Below the pieces are notes generated by a model. That model did no database searches. It was not told where the DNA came from and was given only the letters and a program-made list of their open reading frames with translations. Below are positions 7,546-15,867 of a stretch of DNA of 51,443 bases, in pieces (the first letter of the stretch is position 1; the number at the start of each line of letters is the position of its first letter). Made by a program: the position numbers and the translations under genes. The DNA comes from JAKQDH01 sp029558835 (GTDB lineage: Bacteria; Planctomycetota; Phycisphaerae; UBA1845): contig DAOQSN010000038.1 of assembly GCA_035356615.1 (NCBI GenBank), forward strand, positions 1-51,443. The letters run 5' to 3'.

Positions 7546-9066
7546 TCAGGCCAAGCATAGCCCGAGCAGACCGCCGGCGAGGATGAGCCACGCGGAGTTG
7601 AGGGGAAAGCGCAACAGGCAGAGGGCGGCCGCGAGAGCCAGACCGCAGGTGGGAAGGTCCACCAAAGCGGTCCGCACCAGGTAGCAGGTGACGACGGCCA
7701 TCAGCGCCAGCGACGCAACGTTGACACCATCGAGGAAGGCGGCCGCGGTGGGCGAACGCCGCAGCCGCGGGATGATGGGGGCGCTGACCCCCACGAAGAT
7801 GAAGGCGGGAAGGAAGATACCCGCCGTGGCCAGCAGAGCACCGGGCAGGCCGCCCAGCAGATAGCCGATGAACGTGGCCGTCGTGAAGAGCGGCCCGGGC
7901 GTTACCTGCCCGATGGCGATGGCGTCCAACAGTTGGCCCTCGGTCAGCCAGCCCCAGCGCTCGACGAGGTCCGCCCGCAGAAATGCTAACAGTACATATC
8001 CGCTTCCGAACAGTACCGAGCCGACTTTGACGAAGAACCAGAACATCGGCCAGAGGCCGACGGCGGCGGCGCCGACGGCAGGAGCGCCGGCAGCCGCGGC
8101 GCCGGCCGGTGCTGCCCAGGCGGGCGGCCAGGACGCGGGCAACCATGCACAAACATACCGCGTCGGCTCAGTTCCATTACCGGTGCGTCCGCCAAGAGGA
8201 TGTGACATCGTGTCCCGCGCCGCCGCTGGGTCGGCGGACGGCTTGGGCGGCGCGGCATTCCCCCTCACCCCATCCTCTCCCCGAGGGGGGAGAGGGGTTC
8301 CAGCTTGCATTGCCAGTCGCTCGACCACCATCCAGAGCGCTCCGGCTCCGAATAACACTATCAGTTCGTGCACGCCGATCAGGTTCAGAACGAATGCAGA
8401 CAGGCACAGTGCGCCGAGAGCCCAACTCTTAAGAGGTCCACTGCGACCCCCCGCCCTTGCAGGGTGGGGCTGGGGGAGGGTGGGGTCGGCCGGAAGCGCA
8501 ACAGCTTCAGCGGTCGTCATGCTGCTTTGACCGAGGTACGTTGGCGTCGGGGCGTCGCTGCCTCCCCCCTCACCCTGCCCTCTCCCCCTGGGGGGAGAGG
8601 GGTTAGGATTCGGAATCTTAAGAGCCGTGTGACCGAAGCGCAGCAGGGCGCGAACGATGATGGCCAGCACCACCGGCTTCACGCCGTACAGCAGCGCGTC
8701 GAGCTGCGGCAGTTTCTGATATGTGGTGTACAGCCAGGCCAGCACGGTGACGATCAGCGTCGCGGGCAGGATGAAGCCGAGTCCCCCGGCCAGCAAGCCG
8801 CGCCAGCCGGCTCGCTGCCACCCCACGTGGATCGCCAACTCCGTCGAGTTGGGCCCGGGGATGAGGTTGGCGGCCGACAGCAGATCGAGGAACCGCTCGC
8901 GCGACAGCCAGCCGCGCCGGCGGACGACCTCGTCCTCCATCAGCGCGTTGTGGGCGGCCGGTCCGCCGAAGGAGATGGTGCCGAGTTTCAGGAACAGCAG
9001 CGCCACCTCGCGCCAGGGGCCGCGCGGCGGCGTTCCAGCATCGCAGGGCACGGAGGGCTCGCTCAC
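7546..9066 (-). CDS. chrA: CHR-family (chromate) transporter with repeat-derived linkers
   Basis: Two CHR domains in one chain. The first carries FLKLGTISFGGPAAH and LIPGPNSTELAIHVG; the second carries FFVKVGSVLFGSGYV and AIGQVTPGPLFTTATFIGYL, with many TM segments. The family exports chromate or other anions by proton symport; the true substrate here is not known. Between the domains the protein is unusually long and low in complexity, because G/C palindromic repeats at 8262-8302 and 8566-8606 (and a related G/C-rich stretch at 8441-8486) are read in frame, giving peptides such as NPSPPRGRGQGEGG. The frame extends up to 9168. I favour GTG 9066, about 18 residues before the first conserved block and 9 nt after GGGAG; ATG 9132 is the alternative. 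A TATAGT box lies upstream (9243-9248). Whether the extra linkers stay functional is open. Confidence 0.85.
   Translation of the reverse strand: MSEPSVPCDAGTPPRGPWREVALLFLKLGTISFGGPAAHNALMEDEVVRRRGWLSRERFLDLLSAANLIPGPNSTELAIHVGWQRAGWRGLLAGGLGFILPATLIVTVLAWLYTTYQKLPQLDALLYGVKPVVLAIIVRALLRFGHTALKIPNPNPSPPRGRGQGEGGGSDAPTPTYLGQSSMTTAEAVALPADPTLPQPHPARAGGRSGPLKSWALGALCLSAFVLNLIGVHELIVLFGAGALWMVVERLAMQAGTPLPPRGEDGVRGNAAPPKPSADPAAARDTMSHPLGGRTGNGTEPTRYVCAWLPASWPPAWAAPAGAAAAGAPAVGAAAVGLWPMFWFFVKVGSVLFGSGYVLLAFLRADLVERWGWLTEGQLLDAIAIGQVTPGPLFTTATFIGYLLGGLPGALLATAGIFLPAFIFVGVSAPIIPRLRRSPTAAAFLDGVNVASLALMAVVTCYLVRTALVDLPTCGLALAAALCLLRFPLNSAWLILAGGLLGLCLA
8262..8302. repeat. G/C palindromic repeat inside chrA
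   Basis: CCCTCACCCCATCCTCTCCC then CGAGGGGGGAGAGGGGTTCC, a member of the family at 5219. It lies wholly within the transporter coding sequence and keeps the frame. Confidence 0.75.
8566..8606. repeat. G/C palindromic repeat inside chrA
   Basis: CCCTCACCCTGCCCTCTCCC followed by a G-rich complementary arm ending AGAGGGGTTAG. It is nearly identical to the inverted copy at 24591-24632 between nuoK and nuoL, so this copy is probably recent. Confidence 0.8.
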
Positions 9067-9516
9067 TCCCACAAGCTCCCGGTGACTACGCGGCCCGCTC
9101 CCTCCGGACGGGGCAGCTTGCCTCGGCACCATCACTCCGGACCGCCGGTCGTCCGCCGCGGCGAGCATGCCCCTGACGTGCGGGCCGAGCCCGGATGGGA
9201 CAGCGAGGGACAGGACGTCGGCGCGGCGGCGGGCGCTGCCGAACTATACCCTTCGCCGCAACCCGCCGGAAGCGGTGAGAACAGCGGCCCATGCCCGGTG
9301 AGGTGGCAGGCGCAACAGCTTGTCGGCCAGGCTTGCCCGTGACCGGGCGTCGGCGTACCGTGCGTGGGCGCGGCGGTCGTGACGGTCAGCGCAAGGGAAG
9401 CAGGACCTGCCGGCCCGGCGGGTGGTTGGCTGGCGCGGCCGCGGCGGCAGCGTAAGGCGTGTCGCGCGCGAGCTTCCGCAGCGGGTGCAGGGAGTGTGAG
9501 TGTTGGGGGTATCCCC
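9067..9516. other. divergent intergenic region chrA / HAD
   Basis: 450 bp between divergent genes. No further gene is supported; open frames here are extensions of the flanking genes. It holds a minus-strand promoter candidate at 9243-9271. No clear plus-strand promoter was found for the HAD-GH65 operon. Confidence 0.5.
9243..9271 (-). promoter_or_regulatory. candidate promoter for chrA
   Basis: On the minus strand TTCCGG (9266-9271) and TATAGT (9243-9248) are separated by 17 nt, reading GGGTATAGT at the -10. The same GGGTATAGT word precedes the GH63-like gene at 15563-15570. Confidence 0.4.
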
Positions 9517-10929
9517 ATGAGTGAGCCGCTGGCCGAGTACTTGACGACCGCGCAGGCAGGCCCCCTGCTGCAGCGTATGCAGGCGGACCTCGCCGCCGGA
9601 CCGATTGCGCGGGTGCGCAACCTGGAGTACGTCTATGCCCCGTGCGCCCTGTATCCGCTGGCTCCCGTGCCGCCGCTGCCGTTGCCCCGCGTGCGCGCGT
9701 TCACCGTGGACATGGACGGCACCAGCACCACGACCGAGCCGTTGGCGCTGCATGCCCTGGAGTACATGGTCCGCTGCGCCACCGGCCGGCTGACGCGCGA
9801 CCAATGGCCGGGCCTCGACCCGCAACACGACTACCCCCATGTCATCGGCAACAGCAACTACCGGCACACGGAGTTCCTGCTGACCCGCTACCGAGCGCTG
9901 CTTGACCCGGCCGCGCTGGCCGCGGCGTTCCTCGAAGCTCTCGTGTGGACACTGACCAACGTGCCTGATCCCCAGCGCCGGCGGGAGATCACGCGGAACG
10001 CCCGGCAATGCGGCTTCGCGGCGCTGCTGGCAGACACACAGTTTCAGCGTTTGACCGCGGATGCCCCGCTGGACTGGGACGGCGCGGCCGCCGCTACCGC
10101 GTTCTGGCGCGATCGGTATGCGCCCGCGTTGCGTGCCGCGTCGTTTAGCCAGTTGGTGTCGGTTGCGCTGGATGTGTATTACTATCGGTATCATGGACTC
10201 CTGGCGCTCAGCGCGCGGCACGATCGGGAAGGGCTGCAACGTGCCCTGCCCGACGTATTGCCGGACGGTTTGGTGGCGCCGATGCCCGGCTATGACGTGT
10301 TCCTGCCGCTGGTGAAGGGTTGGCTGGGCGCCGACGCGAGGGCCCTCTTTGAGCCGCTCCGAGCAGGGCTGCTGGCCTCGGGATGCGGACCCGGTGACTT
10401 GCGACAGTTGGATGCGGGTGAACAAAGCCTCGTACGATTGGCCCAGTACTTCGAGCAGCATCCGGCGCGCGTGGCCCTGGTAACGGCCTCCATCGGCTAC
10501 GAGATGCACGCGGTGATTAAGGAGCTGCTTGCGGTCCTCGTCCGGCGCGTCGCGGCGTGGCCGGTTCCGCCGGCGTGCAGGGAGCGGGTGGCGGCCAGCC
10601 TCGCGGATGAGCGGCTTGTATATGATGCCTTAATCTGCGCCTCCGATGCTTGCGAGCCGCGGCTGAAGCCGCACCCCGACCTGTATAGCTTGGCCCTGTA
10701 CGAGCTGGGTGTGCCGCGCGCCGCATATACAGAGTGTATCGGTCTGGAGGATACCGAGCCGGGGATCATTGCGTTGCGTGCGGCCGGCATCGGCTGCGCG
10801 GTTGCGCTGCCGAATCGAGATACGACCGGGCAGAACTACACGGCGGCCGCCCGCGTCGTGCGCGGCGGGCTGCCGGAACTGATGCTCATCCACAACCTGC
10901 TGGTAGCCGAGCACGGGGTATCGCCATGA
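9517..10929 (+). CDS. HAD hydrolase, beta-phosphoglucomutase-like
   Basis: Probable sugar-phosphate mutase or phosphatase acting with the coupled GH65 phosphorylase, converting beta-glucose 1-phosphate to glucose 6-phosphate. HAD motif I is VDMDGT with nucleophile Asp65 and acid/base Asp67; motif III is KPHPD and motif IV GLEDTEPG near the C-terminus, in the order of the beta-PGM subfamily. At 470 residues it is about twice a normal beta-PGM (about 220). There is a 60-residue N-terminal extension and a cap insertion of more than 200 residues between motifs I and II. ATG 9517 follows a GGGGG stretch about 7 nt upstream. The stop codon overlaps the GH65 start (ATGA), so translation is coupled. 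The pathway link rests on this pairing; the enlarged cap could mean a different phosphosugar. Confidence 0.8.
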   Translation: MSEPLAEYLTTAQAGPLLQRMQADLAAGPIARVRNLEYVYAPCALYPLAPVPPLPLPRVRAFTVDMDGTSTTTEPLALHALEYMVRCATGRLTRDQWPGLDPQHDYPHVIGNSNYRHTEFLLTRYRALLDPAALAAAFLEALVWTLTNVPDPQRRREITRNARQCGFAALLADTQFQRLTADAPLDWDGAAAATAFWRDRYAPALRAASFSQLVSVALDVYYYRYHGLLALSARHDREGLQRALPDVLPDGLVAPMPGYDVFLPLVKGWLGADARALFEPLRAGLLASGCGPGDLRQLDAGEQSLVRLAQYFEQHPARVALVTASIGYEMHAVIKELLAVLVRRVAAWPVPPACRERVAASLADERLVYDALICASDACEPRLKPHPDLYSLALYELGVPRAAYTECIGLEDTEPGIIALRAAGIGCAVALPNRDTTGQNYTAAARVVRGGLPELMLIHNLLVAEHGVSP

Positions 10930-13241
10930 CGGCCGTCGATCCGTGGACGATCGTGAACACGCAGACGGATGGCGCCCATCTGGCGCAGTTCGGCAGCGTC
11001 TTCACCATAGCCAACGGTTACGTCGGCCTGCGTGGCCGGCTGGCGGAGGAGCGCCAAGGGCCGTATCCGGTAACGTTGTTGGCCGGCGTGTATGATGAGC
11101 TGGATATGTTCGGGTTGCTGCGCTGCGCGGGCCGGCCGCGATGTTATCTCGATGCCACCCGCTTTGACGACGCCGGCCCCAGTCCCGCGGTGGCCAACCT
11201 GCCCGATCCGCTGTTCGTGCGGCTCTACGTCGGCGGCAACGAGGTCGTCTTTGATCCGGCCCGCGTCACTGGTTTCCGTCAAACGCTGGACTTGCGGACG
11301 GGCCTCTATGCGTACACGTATGAATACCGCACCACCACCGGCACCTTGCGGATCGAGATGGAGCGCTTCGCGTCGCTCACCGATGTCCATCGCGTGTACA
11401 TGCGGTATCACGTCACCACACTAAGCGGGCCGCTGGCCGTCACGCTCGACAGCGGCATGGACGCGTCGGTCCGGTCGAACTTGACCGGCGAGCGGCGCTT
11501 TCGCGTTGGGCGGGCCGACGCCGCTGCCGGGCGTGTCGCGCTCGACGTTGTTCTGCCCGCGCGTGGCATTGAGGTACAGCTTCGCGTGCAGAGCGACCAG
11601 CACGGGACACCCTGGCGGCAGACGCCGATCGTTGAGCACGATCGCGCGTACGTGCGGTACGAGGGCACGCTGGCGCCAGGTGCGGGTTGCACGCTCGAAC
11701 GTTGCATCGTGCTGGCCTCCGGGCGGGACGGCTTCTACGGCGCCCCGGTACAGGTCGAGGCGGAGCTGGCGGCGGCGGTGGCCGAGGGCTTCGACGCGGC
11801 GCTCGCCAGACAGCGCGCCGCCTGGGCCGCCTTGTGGGAGCACGCCGACGTGCAGATCGAAGGCGATCCAAACGCGGACCAGTATCTGCGCTTGTGCCTG
11901 TACCATCTGCTGGCGGCCGCGCCGCGACATTCTGAACGACTGGCGGTTCCCGTGAAGCTGCTCACCGGCGAGTACTACCAGGGCAACGTCTTCTATGACA
12001 CCGATCTGTACATCGTACCGTTCTACACCTTCACGCATCCGGAGCTGGCGCGGACGCATCTGAATTGGCGCTATCACAGCCTGCCGGCGGCGCGGGCACT
12101 GGCGCGGCAGCTCGGCGGCGCCGGAGCCAAGTTCGCCTGGCAGGCCGGGCCGGACGGCGAGGAGTGCCTGGGACCCTGGTGGCGCTTCCCACGGACCAAC
12201 ATCCACATTGACGCGGACGTCAGCTTCTGCCTCCGGCAGTACTACGCGGCCACCGCCGACGGGGAGTTCTGGAAAACGCGCGGTCTGGAGATACTCAGCG
12301 AAACGGCCCGTTTCTACGCGGCGCGGGCGCGCGCTTTCGCGGACGATGACAGTTATGACTTCCACGATGTGACCGGTCCCGACGAGGGACACTGTGGGGT
12401 AATGACGGAGTTCTACACGAATTACCTGGCAGCGTGGAACCTGAAAATGGCAGCCGCCGAGCTCGACCGGCTGCGTCACGCCGACCCCGGCCGGGCGGCC
12501 GAACTCGGGCAGCGTCTGCGTCTACTTCCTGACGAGCCCGCGGCTTGGCGGCGCATCGGCGACCGTCTGCGCCTGCGCTGCAACCCCGCTACGAAGGTGT
12601 ATGAGCAGTTCGCGGGGTTCCACACGCTGAATCCGCTGCCACCCGTGCTGGCCGGCGACCGCCGCGGGTGGTTTGCCGACGTCGCTGAGTATCAGGCGTT
12701 GAATCAGCCGGACGTGTTGCTGGCCATGATGCTGTTTCGGTCGGACTTTGCACCGGATGAGCTGCGCGCGAACTGGGAGTTCTACAAAGACAAGAGCATG
12801 AACTTCTCGTCGATGAGCTACGTTGTGCAGGCCGTGCTGGCGGCCGAGTTCGGGGACGTACCGGAGGCCTACCGCAACTTCCTCATCACCGCCGGCATGG
12901 ATCTGGATGAGACGTTCACCGGGCGGCGCGACACGCAGCAGGGCCTGCACGGATCGGCCATGGGGGGCGCCTGGCTGGCGGCCGTCTTCGGGTTCGCCGG
13001 AGTGTGCCTGTGGGAAAACGGCTTGCGCGTGCAGCCGCGGCTGCCGGCGACGTGGGAGCGGCTGGCCTTTCGCCTGCGCCTGCGGGGCGCGTCGGTGGCG
13101 TGCAGCATGGAGCCCGGCCACCTGCGCGTAACCGTGGGCGATGAGAGCGCTCTCGACCTCCCGGCATGCTTGGCCGGCGATTCGGTTGTCCTGCGCCGCG
13201 GGCAGGCCTACGACGTTCGCCGCGGCGGCGCGCGCGCCTAG
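10926..13241 (+). CDS. glycoside hydrolase family 65 (disaccharide phosphorylase)
   Basis: 771 residues, the normal size for GH65 maltose, trehalose or kojibiose phosphorylases, which split an alpha-glucoside with phosphate to give beta-glucose 1-phosphate. The N-terminal domain has ESxF-like FGSVFTIANGYVGLRG near residues 21-36. The (alpha/alpha)6 barrel has VTGPDEGH with the expected catalytic acid Glu487, and KxxDVLLAMML-like QPDVLLAMML plus YKDKSMNFSSMSY near the phosphate site. The family's usual GPDEYH is GPDEGH here. It overlaps the HAD gene by 4 nt (10926-10929). No signal peptide, so the disaccharide is cleaved in the cytoplasm. Exact substrate (maltose, trehalose, kojibiose, nigerose) cannot be told from sequence. 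It is immediately followed by a 110-bp repeat element. Confidence 0.9.
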   Translation: MTAVDPWTIVNTQTDGAHLAQFGSVFTIANGYVGLRGRLAEERQGPYPVTLLAGVYDELDMFGLLRCAGRPRCYLDATRFDDAGPSPAVANLPDPLFVRLYVGGNEVVFDPARVTGFRQTLDLRTGLYAYTYEYRTTTGTLRIEMERFASLTDVHRVYMRYHVTTLSGPLAVTLDSGMDASVRSNLTGERRFRVGRADAAAGRVALDVVLPARGIEVQLRVQSDQHGTPWRQTPIVEHDRAYVRYEGTLAPGAGCTLERCIVLASGRDGFYGAPVQVEAELAAAVAEGFDAALARQRAAWAALWEHADVQIEGDPNADQYLRLCLYHLLAAAPRHSERLAVPVKLLTGEYYQGNVFYDTDLYIVPFYTFTHPELARTHLNWRYHSLPAARALARQLGGAGAKFAWQAGPDGEECLGPWWRFPRTNIHIDADVSFCLRQYYAATADGEFWKTRGLEILSETARFYAARARAFADDDSYDFHDVTGPDEGHCGVMTEFYTNYLAAWNLKMAAAELDRLRHADPGRAAELGQRLRLLPDEPAAWRRIGDRLRLRCNPATKVYEQFAGFHTLNPLPPVLAGDRRGWFADVAEYQALNQPDVLLAMMLFRSDFAPDELRANWEFYKDKSMNFSSMSYVVQAVLAAEFGDVPEAYRNFLITAGMDLDETFTGRRDTQQGLHGSAMGGAWLAAVFGFAGVCLWENGLRVQPRLPATWERLAFRLRLRGASVACSMEPGHLRVTVGDESALDLPACLAGDSVVLRRGQAYDVRRGGARA

Positions 13242-13352
13242 CAGCGTGTTGAAGAACGCCTCGTCAGCGCGGGTATCCGCGACGATCCGTGCGTCAGAGG
13301 CGCTTTGCGTCGGCCGCAGGGGCCGACGCTACTTCTTCAATGGGCTGCTGAG
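13242..13352. repeat. about 110-bp element with terminal inverted repeats, copy 1
   Basis: Begins CAGCGTGTTGAAGAACG directly after the GH65 stop codon and ends ACTTCTTCAATGGGCTGCTG, so the ends are imperfect inverted repeats. The interior has GTCGGCCGCAGGGGCCGACG. A second full copy is at 50221-50334; core-only relatives are at 15645-15735 and 29738-29784. MITE-like; no encoded protein. Confidence 0.75.
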
Positions 13353-13400
13353 CAACGTCGCTTACTCTGGCGTCTCAGCGCGCCGCGAGCCGCCGGTGCA

Positions 13401-15524
13401 TCACCGCGACCACGTATACACCCAGGTGTGCGCCGCAGGGCGAGGCTGGATCACGTCAGCCCCATTGAGCCGAGCCGGCGGCGCGGTACCCACGATGTTA
13501 TAAAGACTGAGCTCGCCGCCCGTGCGCGCCGTGATTTCCACCGGCCGGTCCGCCGGATCACCAACGGGTAGTCGGATGATCGCGCGCGCACTGCACTCGA
13601 GCAGCGTGACGCCGCTCCGCCGCACGTGGACGCCGTCGTCCAACTCGACGTCGTAACGGTCCACACCCTGGTACAGGTTGCGCACGCCCGCCGGCGGCAG
13701 GTCGAGCGAGCCGAAGCGCAGATAGCCCGCCGGCTCGACGTCGACGAGTTCCTGCAAAGCAGTCAGCGCCAGCAGGCCGCCCCAGTGATACAGGCGGGCT
13801 GCGTTCCACACGTCGGCACCTTTGCCCGTGGTGGCGTTGTAGTTCTCATAGACACCGCCGTCGGCCTGCCAGTTCTCCAGAAACATGCGCAAGCCACGGG
13901 AGGCGAGATCGGCCGCCACGTCATCGAAGTGATACCGCCGCAGGCCCTCCGCGACCAGGAAGTTGAACGGGCCCCAGATGCGCCCGCGCCAGTAGTCATT
14001 ATCAGCAAAAGCCGGATCATTGCGCGCGATCGATGGAATGACGTAGGGGCCCCAGAATTCGTCATTGTTGAGTAAATGCTCGCGGACCAGCCGCTCGGCC
14101 TGCGGTGCCGAGGGAATGCCGGCAAGCAGCGGGAAGAACGACGTCGGCGACCAGCGGTGCAGGAACGTCCCGTCCCAGCGCCGGTTGGCGTACATCCCAC
14201 GGGCGTCGTCCCATAGAGTATCGTTGATGCGCTGCTTCAGGGCTTCGTACTCTGCCCGGAAGCCGGCCGCGTCGTCAGGGTGCCCCAGCATGGCCGCCAG
14301 CGTTGCCAGCGCCTCACAGTCCATCGCGTAGCAACTGTTAAGTCCAACGTCGGCCAGTTCGAGCGTGTGGGCATCCGTGTTGAACGGCACGTCGTCATAC
14401 ATGGGCGAATTGTCAAGCCCGGCCTCATACTGGGCGCATTTCGCGGTGTGCTGAATGGAAGGGTTGAAGGCGAGCAGGCGCGGGAACTCATAGGGTGGCG
14501 TCGGATCAGATCCCCATTCCAGAAGCCCATCACCGTTGCCATCGCGGTGTTTCATCCAGAACTGATGCCAGCGGACGAGGCGGGGGTACATGCGCTGCAG
14601 CCAGGTGCGATCGGGGTGAAGCTGCTGGGTCTTGAGAATCAGGTACGCCCCGAGGCAGGGCATCGAGCGGTCCAGCGAGGTGGCGCCGTGGGCCATGATG
14701 TAGTTGGGCACGAAGCCGACTTCATCGACGCCGGCTAAAGCCGCCTCGAAGTTCGCCCGCGCCAGCACGGGCGACGCGGCGGCCGCCAGCGTGCCGGCAA
14801 AGAACGAATCCCACCCGAACACAATCGGCCCGCACCAGTCGCTGCACCAGTCGCGACTGACCGGCGAGGAAACGAGCCGGCGCCGCGGGTCATACAGGGT
14901 GTTCCAGGCGATCGCGCGCATCATCGCCTGCGGAGCGTCGGCCAGCGCGCCGGAGCCGGCGACGGTGGTCTGCTCATACGCCTCCACGGCGGCCGTCAGC
15001 ACCGGCCTTGTCACCGGCGCCGGGGGCGTGCCGGTCGGTACCACGAGCAGGCCGGCCGGCGCCCCCGGCTCCCCGACGGCGTACGGCTCGGCCAAGTTCA
15101 GGAAGTAGCGGTCCGGCCAGTGGGCACCCTCCAGCAAGACGGTGTGACCGGCGAAAATCGCTTCGGTGGGGCCTTGCAGCGCCGGCGTCTCCCCCACCGG
15201 GGCGGCCAGGATGAACACCACGCGCAACGCAGTGGCCTCCAGCGGCGTAACACCCAGCACCAAGGCGCCGTGCTGCTCGACCGCCTCCGCGCGAAAAAGG
15301 GCCGACCCCGCGCTGAACTCGAGAGAGGCCGGCAGGCCCAACGGCGCATGCGGGCCGATCCGCCGGGCGTCCGACCAGCGGAAGGCGTCGTGCAGCTTGC
15401 CGGCCGCCTCGTCCCAGAGGGCATAGAGGACAACGATCTGCGTGCGGCCCGTATCCAGGCGAACGAACCGGTTGAAGCCGCGGAAGTCCCAGGTGTTCCA
15501 GCCGGTGGGCGTATGGGGTTCCAT
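13401..15524 (-). CDS. GH63/MGH-like glycoside hydrolase
   Basis: 707 residues, no signal peptide. An N-terminal beta-rich region of about 190 residues precedes an (alpha/alpha)6 barrel. Barrel motifs are FGWDSFF (Asp239, the likely general acid), YWRGRIWGPFNFLVAEGL, and YENYNATTGKG with Glu560, the likely base. This pattern is seen in GH63 and in mannosylglycerate or glucosylglycerate hydrolases. It would release glucose or mannose from an alpha-glycoside such as a compatible solute. It converges with the GH65 gene, 160 bp apart, so the three genes form a small alpha-glucoside island. ATG 15524 has GGAG 6 nt upstream. A TATAGT promoter lies at 15563. Trehalase-like or amylo-glucosidase activity is the alternative. 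Confidence 0.82.
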   Translation of the reverse strand: MEPHTPTGWNTWDFRGFNRFVRLDTGRTQIVVLYALWDEAAGKLHDAFRWSDARRIGPHAPLGLPASLEFSAGSALFRAEAVEQHGALVLGVTPLEATALRVVFILAAPVGETPALQGPTEAIFAGHTVLLEGAHWPDRYFLNLAEPYAVGEPGAPAGLLVVPTGTPPAPVTRPVLTAAVEAYEQTTVAGSGALADAPQAMMRAIAWNTLYDPRRRLVSSPVSRDWCSDWCGPIVFGWDSFFAGTLAAAASPVLARANFEAALAGVDEVGFVPNYIMAHGATSLDRSMPCLGAYLILKTQQLHPDRTWLQRMYPRLVRWHQFWMKHRDGNGDGLLEWGSDPTPPYEFPRLLAFNPSIQHTAKCAQYEAGLDNSPMYDDVPFNTDAHTLELADVGLNSCYAMDCEALATLAAMLGHPDDAAGFRAEYEALKQRINDTLWDDARGMYANRRWDGTFLHRWSPTSFFPLLAGIPSAPQAERLVREHLLNNDEFWGPYVIPSIARNDPAFADNDYWRGRIWGPFNFLVAEGLRRYHFDDVAADLASRGLRMFLENWQADGGVYENYNATTGKGADVWNAARLYHWGGLLALTALQELVDVEPAGYLRFGSLDLPPAGVRNLYQGVDRYDVELDDGVHVRRSGVTLLECSARAIIRLPVGDPADRPVEITARTGGELSLYNIVGTAPPARLNGADVIQPRPAAHTWVYTWSR

Positions 15525-15562
15525 GAATCGCTCCGCCTCGGCATTGACGCTGCCGGGGGTGT

Positions 15563-15591
15563 ACTATACCCGTTGTCGCCAGCAAGCAGAA
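15563..15591 (-). promoter_or_regulatory. candidate promoter for GH63-like gene
   Basis: Minus-strand TTCTGC (15586-15591), 17-nt spacer, TATAGT (15563-15568). The -10 context GGGTATAGT equals that of the chrA candidate. Leader of about 30 nt. Confidence 0.45.
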
Positions 15592-15644
15592 TGCGATCAG
15601 GGCTGGGCGTCCCTGCCTCGGTCGGTGGCAAGTTGAGCGGTCGT

Positions 15645-15735
15645 CGAAGATGTAGCATCGGCCCCCTGTGGCCGACGTGGGAGTCTCGCGGCATCATCGA
15701 CAACTACGTCGCCCACGGGGGGGCGACGCTATGGA
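15645..15735. repeat. core of GTCGGCC repeat, two inverted halves
   Basis: GTAGCATCGGCCCCCTGTGG at the left and CGCCCACGGGGGGGCGACGC at the right are inverted relatives of each other and of the core inside the 110-bp element. The terminal TTGAAGAA sequences are not obvious. Confidence 0.55.
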
Positions 15736-15867
15736 CCGCAGGACTCCGCCGGGCAGCCCCACCCGCGCCATCGCCGCTCCCGCGCCGCCCGTGGTACAAT
15801 CCGCCGGACCGGGCAAGGCCGACGCGGGCGGTGCGGCGGACGCCGCGGCCAGACTGGAGCAGCCGTT

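Larger units (their letters stand above)
15525..15867. other. divergent intergenic region
   Basis: 343 bp between the divergent GH63-like and UroD-like genes. It holds a minus-strand promoter (15563-15591), a core repeat (15645-15735) and a weak plus-strand TACAAT at 15795-15800 before the UroD-like gene. No gene seen. Confidence 0.5.
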
